Source of the DNA: an uncultured Bacteroides sp.
GTDB lineage: Bacteria > Bacteroidota > Bacteroidia > Bacteroidales > Bacteroidaceae
Assembly: GCA_902388495.1 (NCBI GenBank)
Contig: CABMPP010000008.1
Coordinates: 124,001-188,000, forward strand
DNA length: 64,000 bases
Direction of reading: 5' to 3'
Position numbers and translations under genes: made by a program. The notes under the pieces were generated by a model. The model had not been told where the DNA came from. It ran no database searches and was given only the letters and a program-made list of their open reading frames with translations. Positions 8,353 through 17,374 of this stretch are shown piece after piece; the stretch's first letter is position 1; each line of letters opens with the position of its first letter.

Positions 8353-8403
8353 GCGTGCTGGTAACCATTTACCGTCACGCTACCTACACGGTTACCAGCA
8401 CGC
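8353..8403. repeat. Isolated perfect hairpin, 14-bp arms
   Basis: Arms GCGTGCTGGTAACC (8353-8366) and GGTTACCAGCACGC (8390-8403) flank a 23-nt loop that contains ACCGT and CACGC, which could pair alternatively with the arms. It is followed by ATTAAAA rather than a T run. The gap 8115-8547 holds no convincing gene; this hairpin is its only clear structure and lies too far from either neighbour to be an ordinary terminator. Confidence 0.7.
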
Positions 8404-8547
8404 ATTAAAATCATGGAAATCAATCAATTATACTCAGAAGTGACGGAGTGCTGGAAATATCATCAAAAACTATGTTTGTAGAAACAGCGTAAGCTGCGCT
8501 GTTAGTTTGCAGTAGCTGTTCAGGAAGGCTCCCGGTAACAGGGTGAT

Positions 8548-8910
8548 TTAAGGGCGTTTGAATCGTATTTCCACGCCTGCGGCTTCGATATCCGCTCCCA
8601 TAGGCGGGTTGCGTTTCGCCAGTTTCAGTTCTATTTCTTCTATTTGCGGAAAGTCGCGGAACAATCTGTCTATAATACGTCCGCTTACGTGTTCCAACAG
8701 CTTGGACGGAATGGCCATTTCTGCCTTTACTGCCTCATACACATCGGCATAGCTGACGGTATCTGCTACATCGTCCGTTTCGGCAGCACGCCGGATGTCG
8801 ACCTGCAGGCGCAGGCTGACGGTGAACTCATTGCCTACTAAAGTCTCTTGTTCGCCTACGCCGTGATGGGCGAAGAAACGGATATTGTCTAAAAAGATGT
8901 AGCTACTCAT
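8548..8910 (-). CDS. folB: Dihydroneopterin aldolase
   Basis: A 120-residue folate-biosynthesis enzyme that cleaves 7,8-dihydroneopterin to 6-hydroxymethyl-dihydropterin and glycolaldehyde, a cytosolic homo-octamer in known cases. The sequence has IFLDNIRFFAHHGVGEQE at the N-terminus with the conserved Glu that binds the pterin ring. TVSYADVYEAV and LLEHVSGRII follow, and the catalytic lysine block is KLAKRNPP near residue 100. Length is typical. It is a single gene with a -7 element TAAGTTTG at 8930-8937 just upstream. Confidence 0.95.
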   Translation of the reverse strand: MSSYIFLDNIRFFAHHGVGEQETLVGNEFTVSLRLQVDIRRAAETDDVADTVSYADVYEAVKAEMAIPSKLLEHVSGRIIDRLFRDFPQIEEIELKLAKRNPPMGADIEAAGVEIRFKRP

Positions 8911-8929
8911 AACGGGTGATTCTTTTTTG

Positions 8930-8937
8930 CAAACTTA
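8930..8937 (-). promoter_or_regulatory. -7 element of folB
   Basis: TAAGTTTG on the minus strand, 20 bp before the folB start codon; exact match to TAnnTTTG. Confidence 0.6.
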
Positions 8938-8981
8938 GGGATATTTTACGGCTTAGGCAAGTATTGTGCAATCTGTTATTC

Positions 8982-9042
8982 AGAACGAAGCGAAGAATCT
9001 ACTCTCTGTGCATATAAGAGAGTAGATTCTTCGCTTCGCTCT
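8982..9042. repeat. REP-like palindrome, copy 1
   Basis: Two 26-bp arms (8982-9007 and 9017-9042) with one mismatch and a 9-nt loop. The arm contains GAAGCGAAGAATCTACTCT. The same palindrome family recurs at 15526-15606. It lies after the glucanotransferase stop codon and may also end its transcript. Confidence 0.85.
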
Positions 9043-9071
9043 AAATGACGGGATGATAGCAAAAGCTATTT

Positions 9072-11765
9072 TTATCTTCCTGTTTGTTCTATCATTTCCT
9101 TTATCTTCTCATTCAGGCTTTCAGCTTTCATCAGCTGTTCCAGAGTGAGGTGCATACGCCAGCGCCAATAGTGCCGCGGGTTGGCGGGAATGTTGATGCG
9201 TTCTTCCTGCACATTGGGATTGCGCCACTTGCCGTCTATCGCCATCCAGTCCTGCAAGGAGAGGATGCAAAGGATGGAGTTGCTGTAGAGATGCGTGCGT
9301 ACTACCTCTTCGCAAAGTTCGGGAGTGGCTACCGCCGGTGCCGTGCCGTAGTGTCCGAGCATGGTGTTGTAGAATCTTTGCGTCTGCTGGAAGTCCTCTT
9401 CCCACCAGCCGCGCAAGGTAGACATATCGTGCGTGGAAATGGTACAAACGGAACGGTACGGATACCAGTCGGGATGTCCGAATTCTTGTTTCGGGTCTTT
9501 CGGCATGCGCTGAATCTCTAAAGAGAGAATGCGCAGGTCGTTCATCACCCATGCCACGCAGTCGGGTATCATACCCAGGTCTTCACCACATACCAACATG
9601 CGGGTAGACTGCGTCAGTTGCGGCAACTTCTTCATGGCTTGCTGTCCCCAGAAGTCGTTGTGGCGATGGTAGTAATATTGGTCGTACAGACGGTTGAAAG
9701 CGGCTTTCTCCCAATCGTTCAGGGCGCGGTAGATGTAATCGTGCTGCACGCTGATACGGGGGTGGTATTTGTTCGGATCGTTGCGGTCGGGTACAAACAG
9801 CACGTCGCTGATCAGTGCGTACAAGCCGTCGCGAATCCAAACGCTGTCTTCATCCGTCTTTCCGGCGAAGTAGGCTTCTACTTTGCGCTGGGTGTCGAAC
9901 TCCGGACGCATGCGGTAAATCTCCCAAGTCTCGGTCGGCTCAATGAAGGTCTGCTTCACATAATCGGTGTGCGGGCCGAACATCTGTCCGAGGAAGTACT
10001 CGTGGATATAGGGCTTCAGGAAGAAGTCTTCGCGGAATGCGAGTCCATAGCTTTCTATTTCTTCACGCGTCATAGGCAGAGCGGGAACGAATTGTCCCAA
10101 CAAGCCGTGTACGGCATGCATCGGTATCTCCCAGATGCGGAAGAAGCCGAGGATATGGTCTATGCGGTAGGCGTCGAAGTATTCCGCCATCTTGCGGAAA
10201 CGCTTCATCCACCAGGTGTAACCGTCTTTCTCCATTACGTCCCAGTTGTAGGTGGGGAAGCCCCAGTTCTGCCCGTTTACGGAGAAGTCATCGGGCGGTG
10301 CACCGGCTTGGCCGTTCAGGTTGAAGTAGTGCGGTTCCTTCCAGGCCTCCACGCTGTTGCGGCTGATGCCGATGGGGATATCGCCTTTCAGCACTACGCC
10401 GTTGGCGCGTGCATGCTGGGTGGCGGCAAGCAGTTGCAGGTGCAGGTTGAACTGGATGTAATAATAGATGGCTATGTGCGGATAATCGGCGGAATCCGGT
10501 TGACACAGTTTCTCTATTTCCTTGGCGTCGTAAGTGGTGTATTTAGGCCACTCGCGGAAGTTCGGTGTCTTATAGACGTCACGCAGATAGCTGAAGACGG
10601 CATACGGTTGCAGCCATTCCTTGTTGGCTTCATAGAAATCGTGGAAAGCTTTCGATGCCAGTGTCTTTTCGCCTTCTTGCTTGAAGATGAGGTGGAAGTA
10701 TTCCCATTTCGTCCGGTTCACGGCTTCGTAGTCTACGGTAGGCAGGGCGTTCAACTCTTTCTGGCGCTTGTTGAAGTCGGCCATCAAGGCTTTGTCTTTG
10801 AGGTTGCCCAGCTGCTTCAGGTCGGCGTACATGGGGTGGAAGGCATAGATGGAGATACTGTTATAAGGATAAGAGTCTGTCCAGGTATGCGTCATGGTGG
10901 TGTCGTTGATAGGCAGGATTTGCACGGCTTTCTGATGGGTAGCGGCTGCCCAGTCTATCATGCGCTTCAGGTCGCCGAAGTCGCCCACACCGAAACTCTT
11001 CTCCGAGCGGAGGGAGAATACGGGTACGGCTACGCCGGAACCTTTCCAGGAAGGAAGGCTGAAGTAGACGTAACGGTCGCCGATGGCCAGTGTTTCGTTG
11101 GCGCCTGTCTGCGGGTCGGCCATGTAGCGGTTGGGGTTGTTCTCCCAAGCTACGGCACGGCGTTCTTTCTTATTATAAAGAATGAACTTGTACTCTAAAG
11201 GATAACTGATTTTGCCGGCGTCCAGTTCCACTTGCCATTCGGGGAAGTCGACATCGCTCATAAGGACGGCTTTGTCGGGATTCCAGTCGCCCAGTGATTT
11301 CTGGTTTCCGCAAAGTGCCAGACAGTGGTCGCCGTCGATGCAAGGCGCGTATGCCTTTATCAACAAGCCTTTCTTGTAGCTTTTGGGAGCGGCACTGCGT
11401 TCGCGGTGTGCCAGCAGGGATTCTGTAAAGGCGGAAGTGTAGAAATACTGTTGTTCCGGCAGGTTCTTCCAGCAGTCTTCGATGCGATAGATTTTCTTTG
11501 CGGTGCCTGATACGTGCAGCGTGCGTGGAAGGCTGTCCCACTCTGTACGTATAACTTTGTCATCGCAATAAATCTGGTAACTGTACTGAATAACCCCGCT
11601 TTCGGGTAGTTGGATATCCACTTCTGCGGTCCAATGAATTCCGTCTACAGTATGCAGGGGGGTAGCTTTGCCGGGTTGGTTGTTGCCAAGCTCCGGGATG
11701 GAACCCAGCACTCTGACCTCTTCGCCCCAACTGGTGCGGTACTCGATATTAAATAGTAGTATCAT
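9072..11765 (-). CDS. malQ: 4-alpha-glucanotransferase with two N-terminal CBM20 modules
   Basis: An 897-residue GH77 enzyme that moves alpha-1,4-glucan segments between chains or to glucose during starch or glycogen turnover. Two starch-binding CBM20-like domains come first (NIEYRTSWGEEVRVLGS at the start; LCGNQKSLGDWNPDKAVLM near residue 160). The GH77 barrel follows, with PIGISRNSVEAW, YRIDHILGFFRIWEIP and CGEDLGMIPDCV carrying the acidic catalytic residues, and STHDMSTLRGWW. This layout resembles plant DPE2 more than the short bacterial MalQ. The start at 11765 (MILLFNIEYR) begins right at the first CBM strand; the frame is open to 11798. No other starch gene is adjacent. Confidence 0.93.
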   Translation of the reverse strand: MILLFNIEYRTSWGEEVRVLGSIPELGNNQPGKATPLHTVDGIHWTAEVDIQLPESGVIQYSYQIYCDDKVIRTEWDSLPRTLHVSGTAKKIYRIEDCWKNLPEQQYFYTSAFTESLLAHRERSAAPKSYKKGLLIKAYAPCIDGDHCLALCGNQKSLGDWNPDKAVLMSDVDFPEWQVELDAGKISYPLEYKFILYNKKERRAVAWENNPNRYMADPQTGANETLAIGDRYVYFSLPSWKGSGVAVPVFSLRSEKSFGVGDFGDLKRMIDWAAATHQKAVQILPINDTTMTHTWTDSYPYNSISIYAFHPMYADLKQLGNLKDKALMADFNKRQKELNALPTVDYEAVNRTKWEYFHLIFKQEGEKTLASKAFHDFYEANKEWLQPYAVFSYLRDVYKTPNFREWPKYTTYDAKEIEKLCQPDSADYPHIAIYYYIQFNLHLQLLAATQHARANGVVLKGDIPIGISRNSVEAWKEPHYFNLNGQAGAPPDDFSVNGQNWGFPTYNWDVMEKDGYTWWMKRFRKMAEYFDAYRIDHILGFFRIWEIPMHAVHGLLGQFVPALPMTREEIESYGLAFREDFFLKPYIHEYFLGQMFGPHTDYVKQTFIEPTETWEIYRMRPEFDTQRKVEAYFAGKTDEDSVWIRDGLYALISDVLFVPDRNDPNKYHPRISVQHDYIYRALNDWEKAAFNRLYDQYYYHRHNDFWGQQAMKKLPQLTQSTRMLVCGEDLGMIPDCVAWVMNDLRILSLEIQRMPKDPKQEFGHPDWYPYRSVCTISTHDMSTLRGWWEEDFQQTQRFYNTMLGHYGTAPAVATPELCEEVVRTHLYSNSILCILSLQDWMAIDGKWRNPNVQEERINIPANPRHYWRWRMHLTLEQLMKAESLNEKIKEMIEQTGR

Positions 11766-11895
11766 ATATATTAGATTTAGAAATAGCAATAGCTGCATTG
11801 ATTATGCAAGTATAGAAAATATTCCTCATAATCATGCAGCTACCATTATCTAAGTCATTTAAATTCCTATGCAAACGTTTGTGCTTGCCACGAAC

Positions 11896-14433
11896 CTACC
11901 CGCAACGCGAAGCACCGCAAGTCTTGCAGATGAGGCAACCTTCCTGGTAAACCAGTGTCTCGTTGCCGCAATTCGGGCATTTCTTGCCTTTGGCTTCCGT
12001 GCCGTCCTGGATGTATTTCTTCAAGGCGCGTTCCACACCATTCTTCCAGGTGTTGATGTTTTCGCTGTCCAGTTGCAGAGAACCTACCAGCTTGATTACT
12101 TGTTCGATAGGCATGCGGTAGCGCAATACACCGGAAATCAGTTTGGCATAGTTCCAGTACTCTTTGTTGAACTTCTCGGACAGACCTTCGATGGTGACTT
12201 TGTATCCGCGTTTGTTCTCGAACTGGAAGTCGTAACGCTTGTTTCCGTGCTCGTCCATATTCTTGATGATGTGTCCGGATACTACGTTCTTCGGCAGGAT
12301 GATGCCTTCATCGTCGTCCAGTACACCGGTGAAGATTTCGTAAGGATGATTGTCCAGCAAACCGACGAATGCCACCCATTTCTCTTTGTTGTTCTGGAAA
12401 CGTACAACGTCTGCTTCGAGCGTCTTGGGACGTACTTCCACAACCGTAGGCGGCTTGCATGGAGGAAGATCTTCCTTCTTGTCGCTCTTGGTGGAGATGA
12501 GCACGCCCGAGCGGGAGCCGTCGCGATAAACCGTACAGCCTTTGCAGCCCGATTTCCAGGCTTCTACGTACAAGCGGTTTACCAAATCCTCGTCCACGTC
12601 GTTCGGCAGGTTGATGGTCACGCTGATGGAGTGGTCTACCCATTTCTGGATGCGGCCCTGCATCTTGACTTTCATCAGCCAGTCTACGTCGTTGGAGGTT
12701 GCTTTATAATAAGGTGATTTTTCTACCATGGCGTCTACTTCTTCCTGCGTGTATCGTTTGGCAGGATTGTAGCCTTGCGCTTCCATCCAAGTAACGAACT
12801 TGGGGTGGAAAACGATGTATTCTTCAAAAGCATCCCCGGTTTCGTCCACAAAGTCTACATGGACATTGGTGTCGTTCGGGTTTACTTTGCGTCGGCGCTT
12901 GTAGACGGGCAGGAATACCGGTTCGATGCCGGAAGTGGTCTGCGTCATCAAGCTGGTGGTGCCGGTCGGTGCAATGGTAAGACATGCAATGTTGCGGCGG
13001 CCGTACTTCTTCATTTCCTCGTACATCTCCGGATCGGCTTCACGCAAACGGTTGATGAACGGGTTGTTCTTCTCGCGTTCGGTATCATAGATTTCGAAAG
13101 CACCGCGTTCTTTTGCCATTTCTACGGATGAACGGTAGGCGCTGAGAGCTACGGTCTTGTGAACTTTCTCAGAGAATTCGGTTGCCTCTTCGGTGCCGTA
13201 GCGCAGCCCTAAAGCGGCGAGCATGTCGCCTTCGGCTGTGATGCCTACACCGGTACGGCGTCCCTGGCCGCTCTTCTTGTAAATCTTCTGCCACAAAACG
13301 CGCTCAGTGTGCTTCACGTCTTCGTTTTCGGGGTCGGTGTCTATTTTCTCCATGATGCGTTCGATCTTCTCCAGTTCGAGGTCGATAATATCGTCCATGA
13401 TGCGTTGAGCCAACGTTACATGTTTCTGGAACAATTCGAAGTCGAAGTATGCATCCGGTTTGAACGGATTTACTACGTATGAGTAGAGGTTGATGGCAAG
13501 CAGACGGCAGGAGTCGTACGGACACAAGGGGATTTCGCCGCACGGGTTAGTCGATACGGTGCGGTAGCCCAGGTCTGCATAGCAATCGGGAACGGATTCT
13601 TTTATAATGGTGTCCCAGAACAGTACACCGGGTTCTGCCGATTTCCATGCGTTGTGCACGATTTTTTTCCATAATGCAGATGCGTCGGTTTCTTTCTTGG
13701 TAGTCGGCTCTGCGGCGTCAATCGGATATTGTTGCGTAAATGTTTTCCCGTCAACGGCGGCTTGCATGAAGTCATCGGTCAGCTTAACGGAAACATTGGC
13801 GCCTGTAACTTTGCCTTCGGTCATTTTGGCATCGATAAATGCTTCTGAGTCCGGGTGCTTGATGGATACGCTTAACATCAATGCACCGCGGCGTCCGTCC
13901 TGGGCCACTTCGCGGGTTGAGTTAGAGTAGCGTTCCATGAAAGGAACCAGGCCGGTGGAAGTCAGTGCCGAGTTCTTTACCGGAGAACCTTTGGGGCGGA
14001 TGTGAGACAAGTCGTGACCTACACCACCGCGGCGTTTCATTAATTGTACTTGTTCTTCGTCTACTTTAAAGATAGCACCGTAGGAATCAGCTTCGCCGTC
14101 TACGCCGATCACAAAACAGTTGGACAGAGAAGCTACCTGATAGTTGTTACCTATTCCGGTCATCGGGCTTCCTTGCGGAACGATGTACTTGAAGTGGTTG
14201 AGCAAACCGAAAAGTTCCTCCGAACTTAATGGGTTAGGGTACTTTGCCTCGATGCGGGCTACTTCATTGGCTATTCTCCAATGCATGTCTTCCGGGGACT
14301 TCTCGTAAATATTCCCGAAAGAATCTTTGACTGCGTATTTGTTTACCCAAACTCTGGCAGCCAACTCATCGCCTTGGAAGTATCGTAAAGATTCTTCGTA
14401 GGCTTCGTCATAAGAATAAATTTTCTTTTCCAC
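11896..14433 (-). CDS. nrdJ: Adenosylcobalamin-dependent (class II) ribonucleoside-diphosphate reductase
   Basis: An 845-residue enzyme that makes deoxyribonucleotides from ribonucleotides using a B12-generated thiyl radical, so it needs no oxygen and no small subunit. Recognisable blocks are NPLSSEELFGLLNHFKYIVPQGSPM, SLSNCFVIGVDG, KRRGGVGHDLSHIRPKGSPV, NPCGEIPLCPYDSC with the active-site cysteine region, and ACLTIAPTGTTSLMTQTTSG. The C-terminus has a zinc-ribbon-like CPNCG..CLICKTCG and ends in GASRCG, whose cysteines would re-reduce the active site. It has its own well-formed promoter. I saw no cobalamin riboswitch in the short leader. Confidence 0.95.
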   Translation of the reverse strand: MEKKIYSYDEAYEESLRYFQGDELAARVWVNKYAVKDSFGNIYEKSPEDMHWRIANEVARIEAKYPNPLSSEELFGLLNHFKYIVPQGSPMTGIGNNYQVASLSNCFVIGVDGEADSYGAIFKVDEEQVQLMKRRGGVGHDLSHIRPKGSPVKNSALTSTGLVPFMERYSNSTREVAQDGRRGALMLSVSIKHPDSEAFIDAKMTEGKVTGANVSVKLTDDFMQAAVDGKTFTQQYPIDAAEPTTKKETDASALWKKIVHNAWKSAEPGVLFWDTIIKESVPDCYADLGYRTVSTNPCGEIPLCPYDSCRLLAINLYSYVVNPFKPDAYFDFELFQKHVTLAQRIMDDIIDLELEKIERIMEKIDTDPENEDVKHTERVLWQKIYKKSGQGRRTGVGITAEGDMLAALGLRYGTEEATEFSEKVHKTVALSAYRSSVEMAKERGAFEIYDTEREKNNPFINRLREADPEMYEEMKKYGRRNIACLTIAPTGTTSLMTQTTSGIEPVFLPVYKRRRKVNPNDTNVHVDFVDETGDAFEEYIVFHPKFVTWMEAQGYNPAKRYTQEEVDAMVEKSPYYKATSNDVDWLMKVKMQGRIQKWVDHSISVTINLPNDVDEDLVNRLYVEAWKSGCKGCTVYRDGSRSGVLISTKSDKKEDLPPCKPPTVVEVRPKTLEADVVRFQNNKEKWVAFVGLLDNHPYEIFTGVLDDDEGIILPKNVVSGHIIKNMDEHGNKRYDFQFENKRGYKVTIEGLSEKFNKEYWNYAKLISGVLRYRMPIEQVIKLVGSLQLDSENINTWKNGVERALKKYIQDGTEAKGKKCPNCGNETLVYQEGCLICKTCGASRCG

Positions 14434-14510
14434 GATGCTTGTATCTCTTAGATTTATTTGTTAATAAGTAAATTTGTAGAAGTCATACTTATCGTTAACA
14501 AATGCGTTTG

Positions 14511-14541
14511 CAAATCTATGAATGTTTTCTAACCTGGCAAA
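14511..14541 (-). promoter_or_regulatory. Promoter of nrdJ
   Basis: On the minus strand a TTTG at -33 (14538-14541) and TAGATTTG at -7 (14511-14518) are separated by 19 bp, the canonical Bacteroides arrangement. The predicted leader is about 70 nt. The rest of 14434-14773 holds no gene. Confidence 0.8.
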
Positions 14542-14750
14542 ATAAAAATAGATGTTTTTATTAACCGAATAAGAGTTTTCTGTTTTACAATATTAATTTA
14601 TTGATTAATAATAGGTTGTTGCTTTTGGAATACTCGAAAGTTTCCTAAAAGATAAATTATGAACAAATTATTAGTAGGGATTGTTTTCCGTTTCTGGAAT
14701 TTAAGATGAACTTTCCAGGTGAGTTTGAGTGTATTGTCTTGAGTTTGTGC

Positions 14751-14758
14751 TATCTTTG
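14751..14758 (+). promoter_or_regulatory. -7 element of the nitroreductase gene
   Basis: TATCTTTG, an exact match, 15 bp before the ATG at 14774. A TTTG at 14724-14727 is a possible -33 element but the 23-bp spacing is long. Confidence 0.6.
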
Positions 14759-14773
14759 CAAAAAAAAGAAATA

Positions 14774-15508
14774 ATGGAAAGCTTGAAACAAAGAAAAACG
14801 ATCCGAAAATATCAGCAGAAAGATATTTCTCCTGATTTGTTAAATGATTTGCTCGAAACTTCTTTCCGTGCTTCTACGGTTGGAAACATGCAGGTCTATA
14901 GTGTAATTGTGACGCGTGACGCTGAACGCAAGGCGAAACTGGCCCCTGCTCATTTCAATCAACCGATGGTGCAAACGGCTCCGGTAGTCCTTACTTTCTG
15001 TATCGATCTGCGCCGTTTCAGTAAGTGGTGCAAGCAGCGCAAGGCCGAACCCGGATATGATAACTTTGAGTGGTTTGTAACAGGAGCTGTAGATACGCTG
15101 TTGGCGGCACAAACCTTTTGTGTGGCTGCCGAAGAGAAAGGATTGGGAATCTGCTATTTGGGAACTACCACTTACAATCCCCATCTGATTATCGAAGCGC
15201 TCGAGTTGCCCGAATTGGTTTTTCCTATCACTACAGTGACCGTAGGCTGGCCTGATGAATCGCCGGCTCAGGTAGATCGTTTGCCGTTGGAGGCGATTGT
15301 ACACGAGGAAACTTATCATGATTATACTCCGGAAGATATTGACCGATTGTATGCTTATAAGGAATCACTTCCCGAAAATAAACAATTCATATTGGAAAAC
15401 AAGAAAGAAACCTTGGCTCAGGTCTTTACAGAGGTACGGTATACCAAGAAAGATAGTGAAGCGATGTCTGAGGTTCTTTGGGAGACGATGAAGAAACAAG
15501 GATTCTGA
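14774..15508 (+). CDS. Nitroreductase family NAD(P)H oxidoreductase
   Basis: A 244-residue flavin (FMN) enzyme of the nitroreductase fold, similar to NfsA/FRP-type flavin reductases. It has MESLKQRKTIRKYQQKDIS at the start with the FMN-phosphate-binding Arg pair, RASTVGNMQVYSVIV, and CVAAEEKGLGICYLGTT, with GWPDESPAQVDRLPLEAIVH near the end. The start at 14774 is used because the -7 element lies just before it and the family begins here. The C-terminal helix (EVRYTKKDSEAMSEVLWETMKKQGF) is typical of the NfsA-like branch. The physiological substrate is unknown. It is convergent with dnaA. Confidence 0.9.
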   Translation: MESLKQRKTIRKYQQKDISPDLLNDLLETSFRASTVGNMQVYSVIVTRDAERKAKLAPAHFNQPMVQTAPVVLTFCIDLRRFSKWCKQRKAEPGYDNFEWFVTGAVDTLLAAQTFCVAAEEKGLGICYLGTTTYNPHLIIEALELPELVFPITTVTVGWPDESPAQVDRLPLEAIVHEETYHDYTPEDIDRLYAYKESLPENKQFILENKKETLAQVFTEVRYTKKDSEAMSEVLWETMKKQGF

Positions 15509-15525
15509 TTGGTGATAAGGCAGCT

Positions 15526-15606
15526 TGTCATTCAGAGCGTAGCGAAGAATCTACTTTCCTTTTTATGTATATAGAGAAGAGATTCTTCGCTACGCTCTGA
15601 ATGACA
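15526..15606. repeat. REP-like palindrome, copy 2
   Basis: Two perfect 27-bp arms (15526-15552 and 15580-15606) containing GAGCGTAGCGAAGAATCT. They share about 20 bp with copy 1 at 8982-9042, with one A/T difference in the core. It sits between the convergent nitroreductase and dnaA genes and could terminate both. Confidence 0.9.
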
Positions 15607-15638
15607 GAATGATATGCTTGTCTCTTTTTAAAACGTCA

Positions 15639-17024
15639 TTATTGTTTCTTCAATGATGCCTGAATTTCATCAATTTCCGCCCGGAACGACTTGTCTACTT
15701 CCCTCAGTTCTTTGATAGTCTTGCAAGCGTGCAATACGGTAGCATGATCTTTGTGTCCGATCAGTGCTCCGATTTTGGCTGTTGAGAAGTCTGTATGGTT
15801 CTTGGCCAGATACATGGCTATCTGCCTTGCCTGTACCACTTCGCGCTTTCTGGATTTTGTATGGATGGTTGCAGTATCCAGTCCGAAATGCTTGCATACG
15901 GTAGTGATAATGTCGTCTACGGTTACAGCCTTGCTTTCGCTATGTACCACCTTGCGGACGATACGTTGCGTCAGTTCCAGGTCTATCTCCTTATTATATA
16001 TGGTAGAGTGCGCCATGATGGAAATAACGATGCCTTCCAAGTCGCGTACGCTGTCGCCCACGTTCTCTGCAATGTAATCGATGACTTCCGGTGGGAATTG
16101 CAATCCGTCGCGGTGTATTTTGTTGCGCAAGATGTTCTTGCGAAGTTCTACGGTCGGTTTCTCGAGTTCTGCCACCATTCCCCATTTAAAACGCGTGATG
16201 AGGCGCTCTTCCATGCCTTGCAGTAATACGGGAGCACGGTCGGAAGTGAGGATCAGTTGTTTGCCGTTCTGGTGCAGGTGGTTGAATATATGGAAGAATG
16301 TATTCTGCGTCTTGGTAACGCCGGCAAATTCCTGAATATCATCAATAATTAAAATGTCAATGGTCTGGTAGAAGTTGATAAAGTCGTTAGTGGTGTTGTT
16401 GCGTACAGAATCTGTATACTGTACCTGGAACAGGTGGGCGGATACATACAGTACCCGTTTTTCCGGATATAGTTCTTTAATTTTAGTTCCGATGGCATTG
16501 GCAAGATGTGTTTTGCCCACACCGGAAGCTCCGTATAAGAACAGGGGATTAAAGATTGTTTTAGCCGGATTCAGTGCGACGGCTTCAGCTACGCTGCGCG
16601 ACAGCTTGTTGCTATAACCTTCAATAAATGTTTCGAAGTTATATTCCGGGTTCAGGTGCGGGTCGAGCTCGGGAACCGGAATCTGAGGGATTTTCTTATC
16701 CATCACCTGCTTCTGCGGGATGATGGTACGCTGCGTGGATTCCAAGTCGACGGTTTTCCGTGAACTCTTATCCACCATAACGTTATACATCAATTTCGTC
16801 CCGTCACCAATAACCTTATAAAGAGTTTTCCGCAACAAGTCTACAAACTTGTCCTCCAAAAACTCATAGAAGAACTGGCTGGGTACTTGTACAACCAGCG
16901 TTTTGTCCTCATATTTTAAGGGGATGATGGGCAGAAACCATGTTTTGTATGTCTGCTCCGGAACATTGTCTCTGATAATTTCAAGACAGCGGTTCCACAG
17001 CCCGACATGATCTATCTCACTCAT
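15639..17024 (-). CDS. dnaA: Chromosomal replication initiator DnaA
   Basis: A 461-residue AAA+ initiator. Domain I starts at [23 protein letters not shown] short linker leads to the [17 protein letters not shown] block, Walker A GASGVGKT, Walker [11 protein letters not shown], and sensor regions LTSDRAP and [11 protein letters not shown]. The C-terminal domain IV carries the DnaA-box-binding helix-turn-helix with the signature [12 protein letters not shown]. Length and order are standard. The gene is not next to dnaN or rpmH here, which is usual in Bacteroidetes. Confidence 0.97.
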   Translation of the reverse strand: MSEIDHVGLWNRCLEIIRDNVPEQTYKTWFLPIIPLKYEDKTLVVQVPSQFFYEFLEDKFVDLLRKTLYKVIGDGTKLMYNVMVDKSSRKTVDLESTQRTIIPQKQVMDKKIPQIPVPELDPHLNPEYNFETFIEGYSNKLSRSVAEAVALNPAKTIFNPLFLYGASGVGKTHLANAIGTKIKELYPEKRVLYVSAHLFQVQYTDSVRNNTTNDFINFYQTIDILIIDDIQEFAGVTKTQNTFFHIFNHLHQNGKQLILTSDRAPVLLQGMEERLITRFKWGMVAELEKPTVELRKNILRNKIHRDGLQFPPEVIDYIAENVGDSVRDLEGIVISIMAHSTIYNKEIDLELTQRIVRKVVHSESKAVTVDDIITTVCKHFGLDTATIHTKSRKREVVQARQIAMYLAKNHTDFSTAKIGALIGHKDHATVLHACKTIKELREVDKSFRAEIDEIQASLKKQ

Positions 17025-17374
17025 AACGGCTATAACTACATTTATTAATTAAGCAAAACTTCTACGAATGCAAAATTCGCAATCTTATTCGAGAAAAACA
17101 AATCCTTTTTTTCTTGCGTTTTTGGGGAAAGCAATAAGCGCTTTACTTTCAGTAACTTATCACTTCCAGTGAAAAGCTCTTTGTTTGGAGTACTATTGCA
17201 ATTATATAACATTCTGTATTGCAGATTATTATGCTCGATTTTCTTCTTTATTTTTCTTTTGCGTCTGAAGTGGAAAAAAGCCCTTTCAACTCTGTATGTA
17301 GAGCAAATGAGGGCTTTTCTTTCAAATCTTCCAGCGTCTTGCTATTTAGACGAAATCTATATAATAGTAATTTT
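17025..17374. other. Intergenic region upstream of dnaA
   Basis: The 350-bp A+T-rich gap has no gene. I looked for TTATCCACA-type DnaA boxes on both strands and found none, so it does not look like oriC. It contains the terminator at 17274-17320. A dnaA promoter must lie near 17030-17090, but no exact TAnnTTTG is visible. Confidence 0.6.
17274..17320 (-). terminator. Terminator of the MCE gene
   Basis: Arms AAAAGCCCT and AGGGCTTTT enclose a loop of about 25 nt; the minus strand continues as T residues. It lies 55 bp past the MCE stop codon. Confidence 0.75.

Noticed and set aside
9618..11198. 526-codon open frame on the plus strand
   Set aside because: It lies wholly antisense to the clear GH77 glucanotransferase and shows no family motif; the long frame follows from the codon bias of the real gene.
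14434..14510. Cobalamin riboswitch in the nrdJ leader
   Set aside because: The leader is only about 70 nt and I could not find a B12-box sequence such as GCCACTG; it is too short for the known fold.
17025..17374. Origin of replication next to dnaA
   Set aside because: No cluster of DnaA boxes (TTATCCACA or one-mismatch forms) was found on either strand; only A+T richness and a terminator are present.
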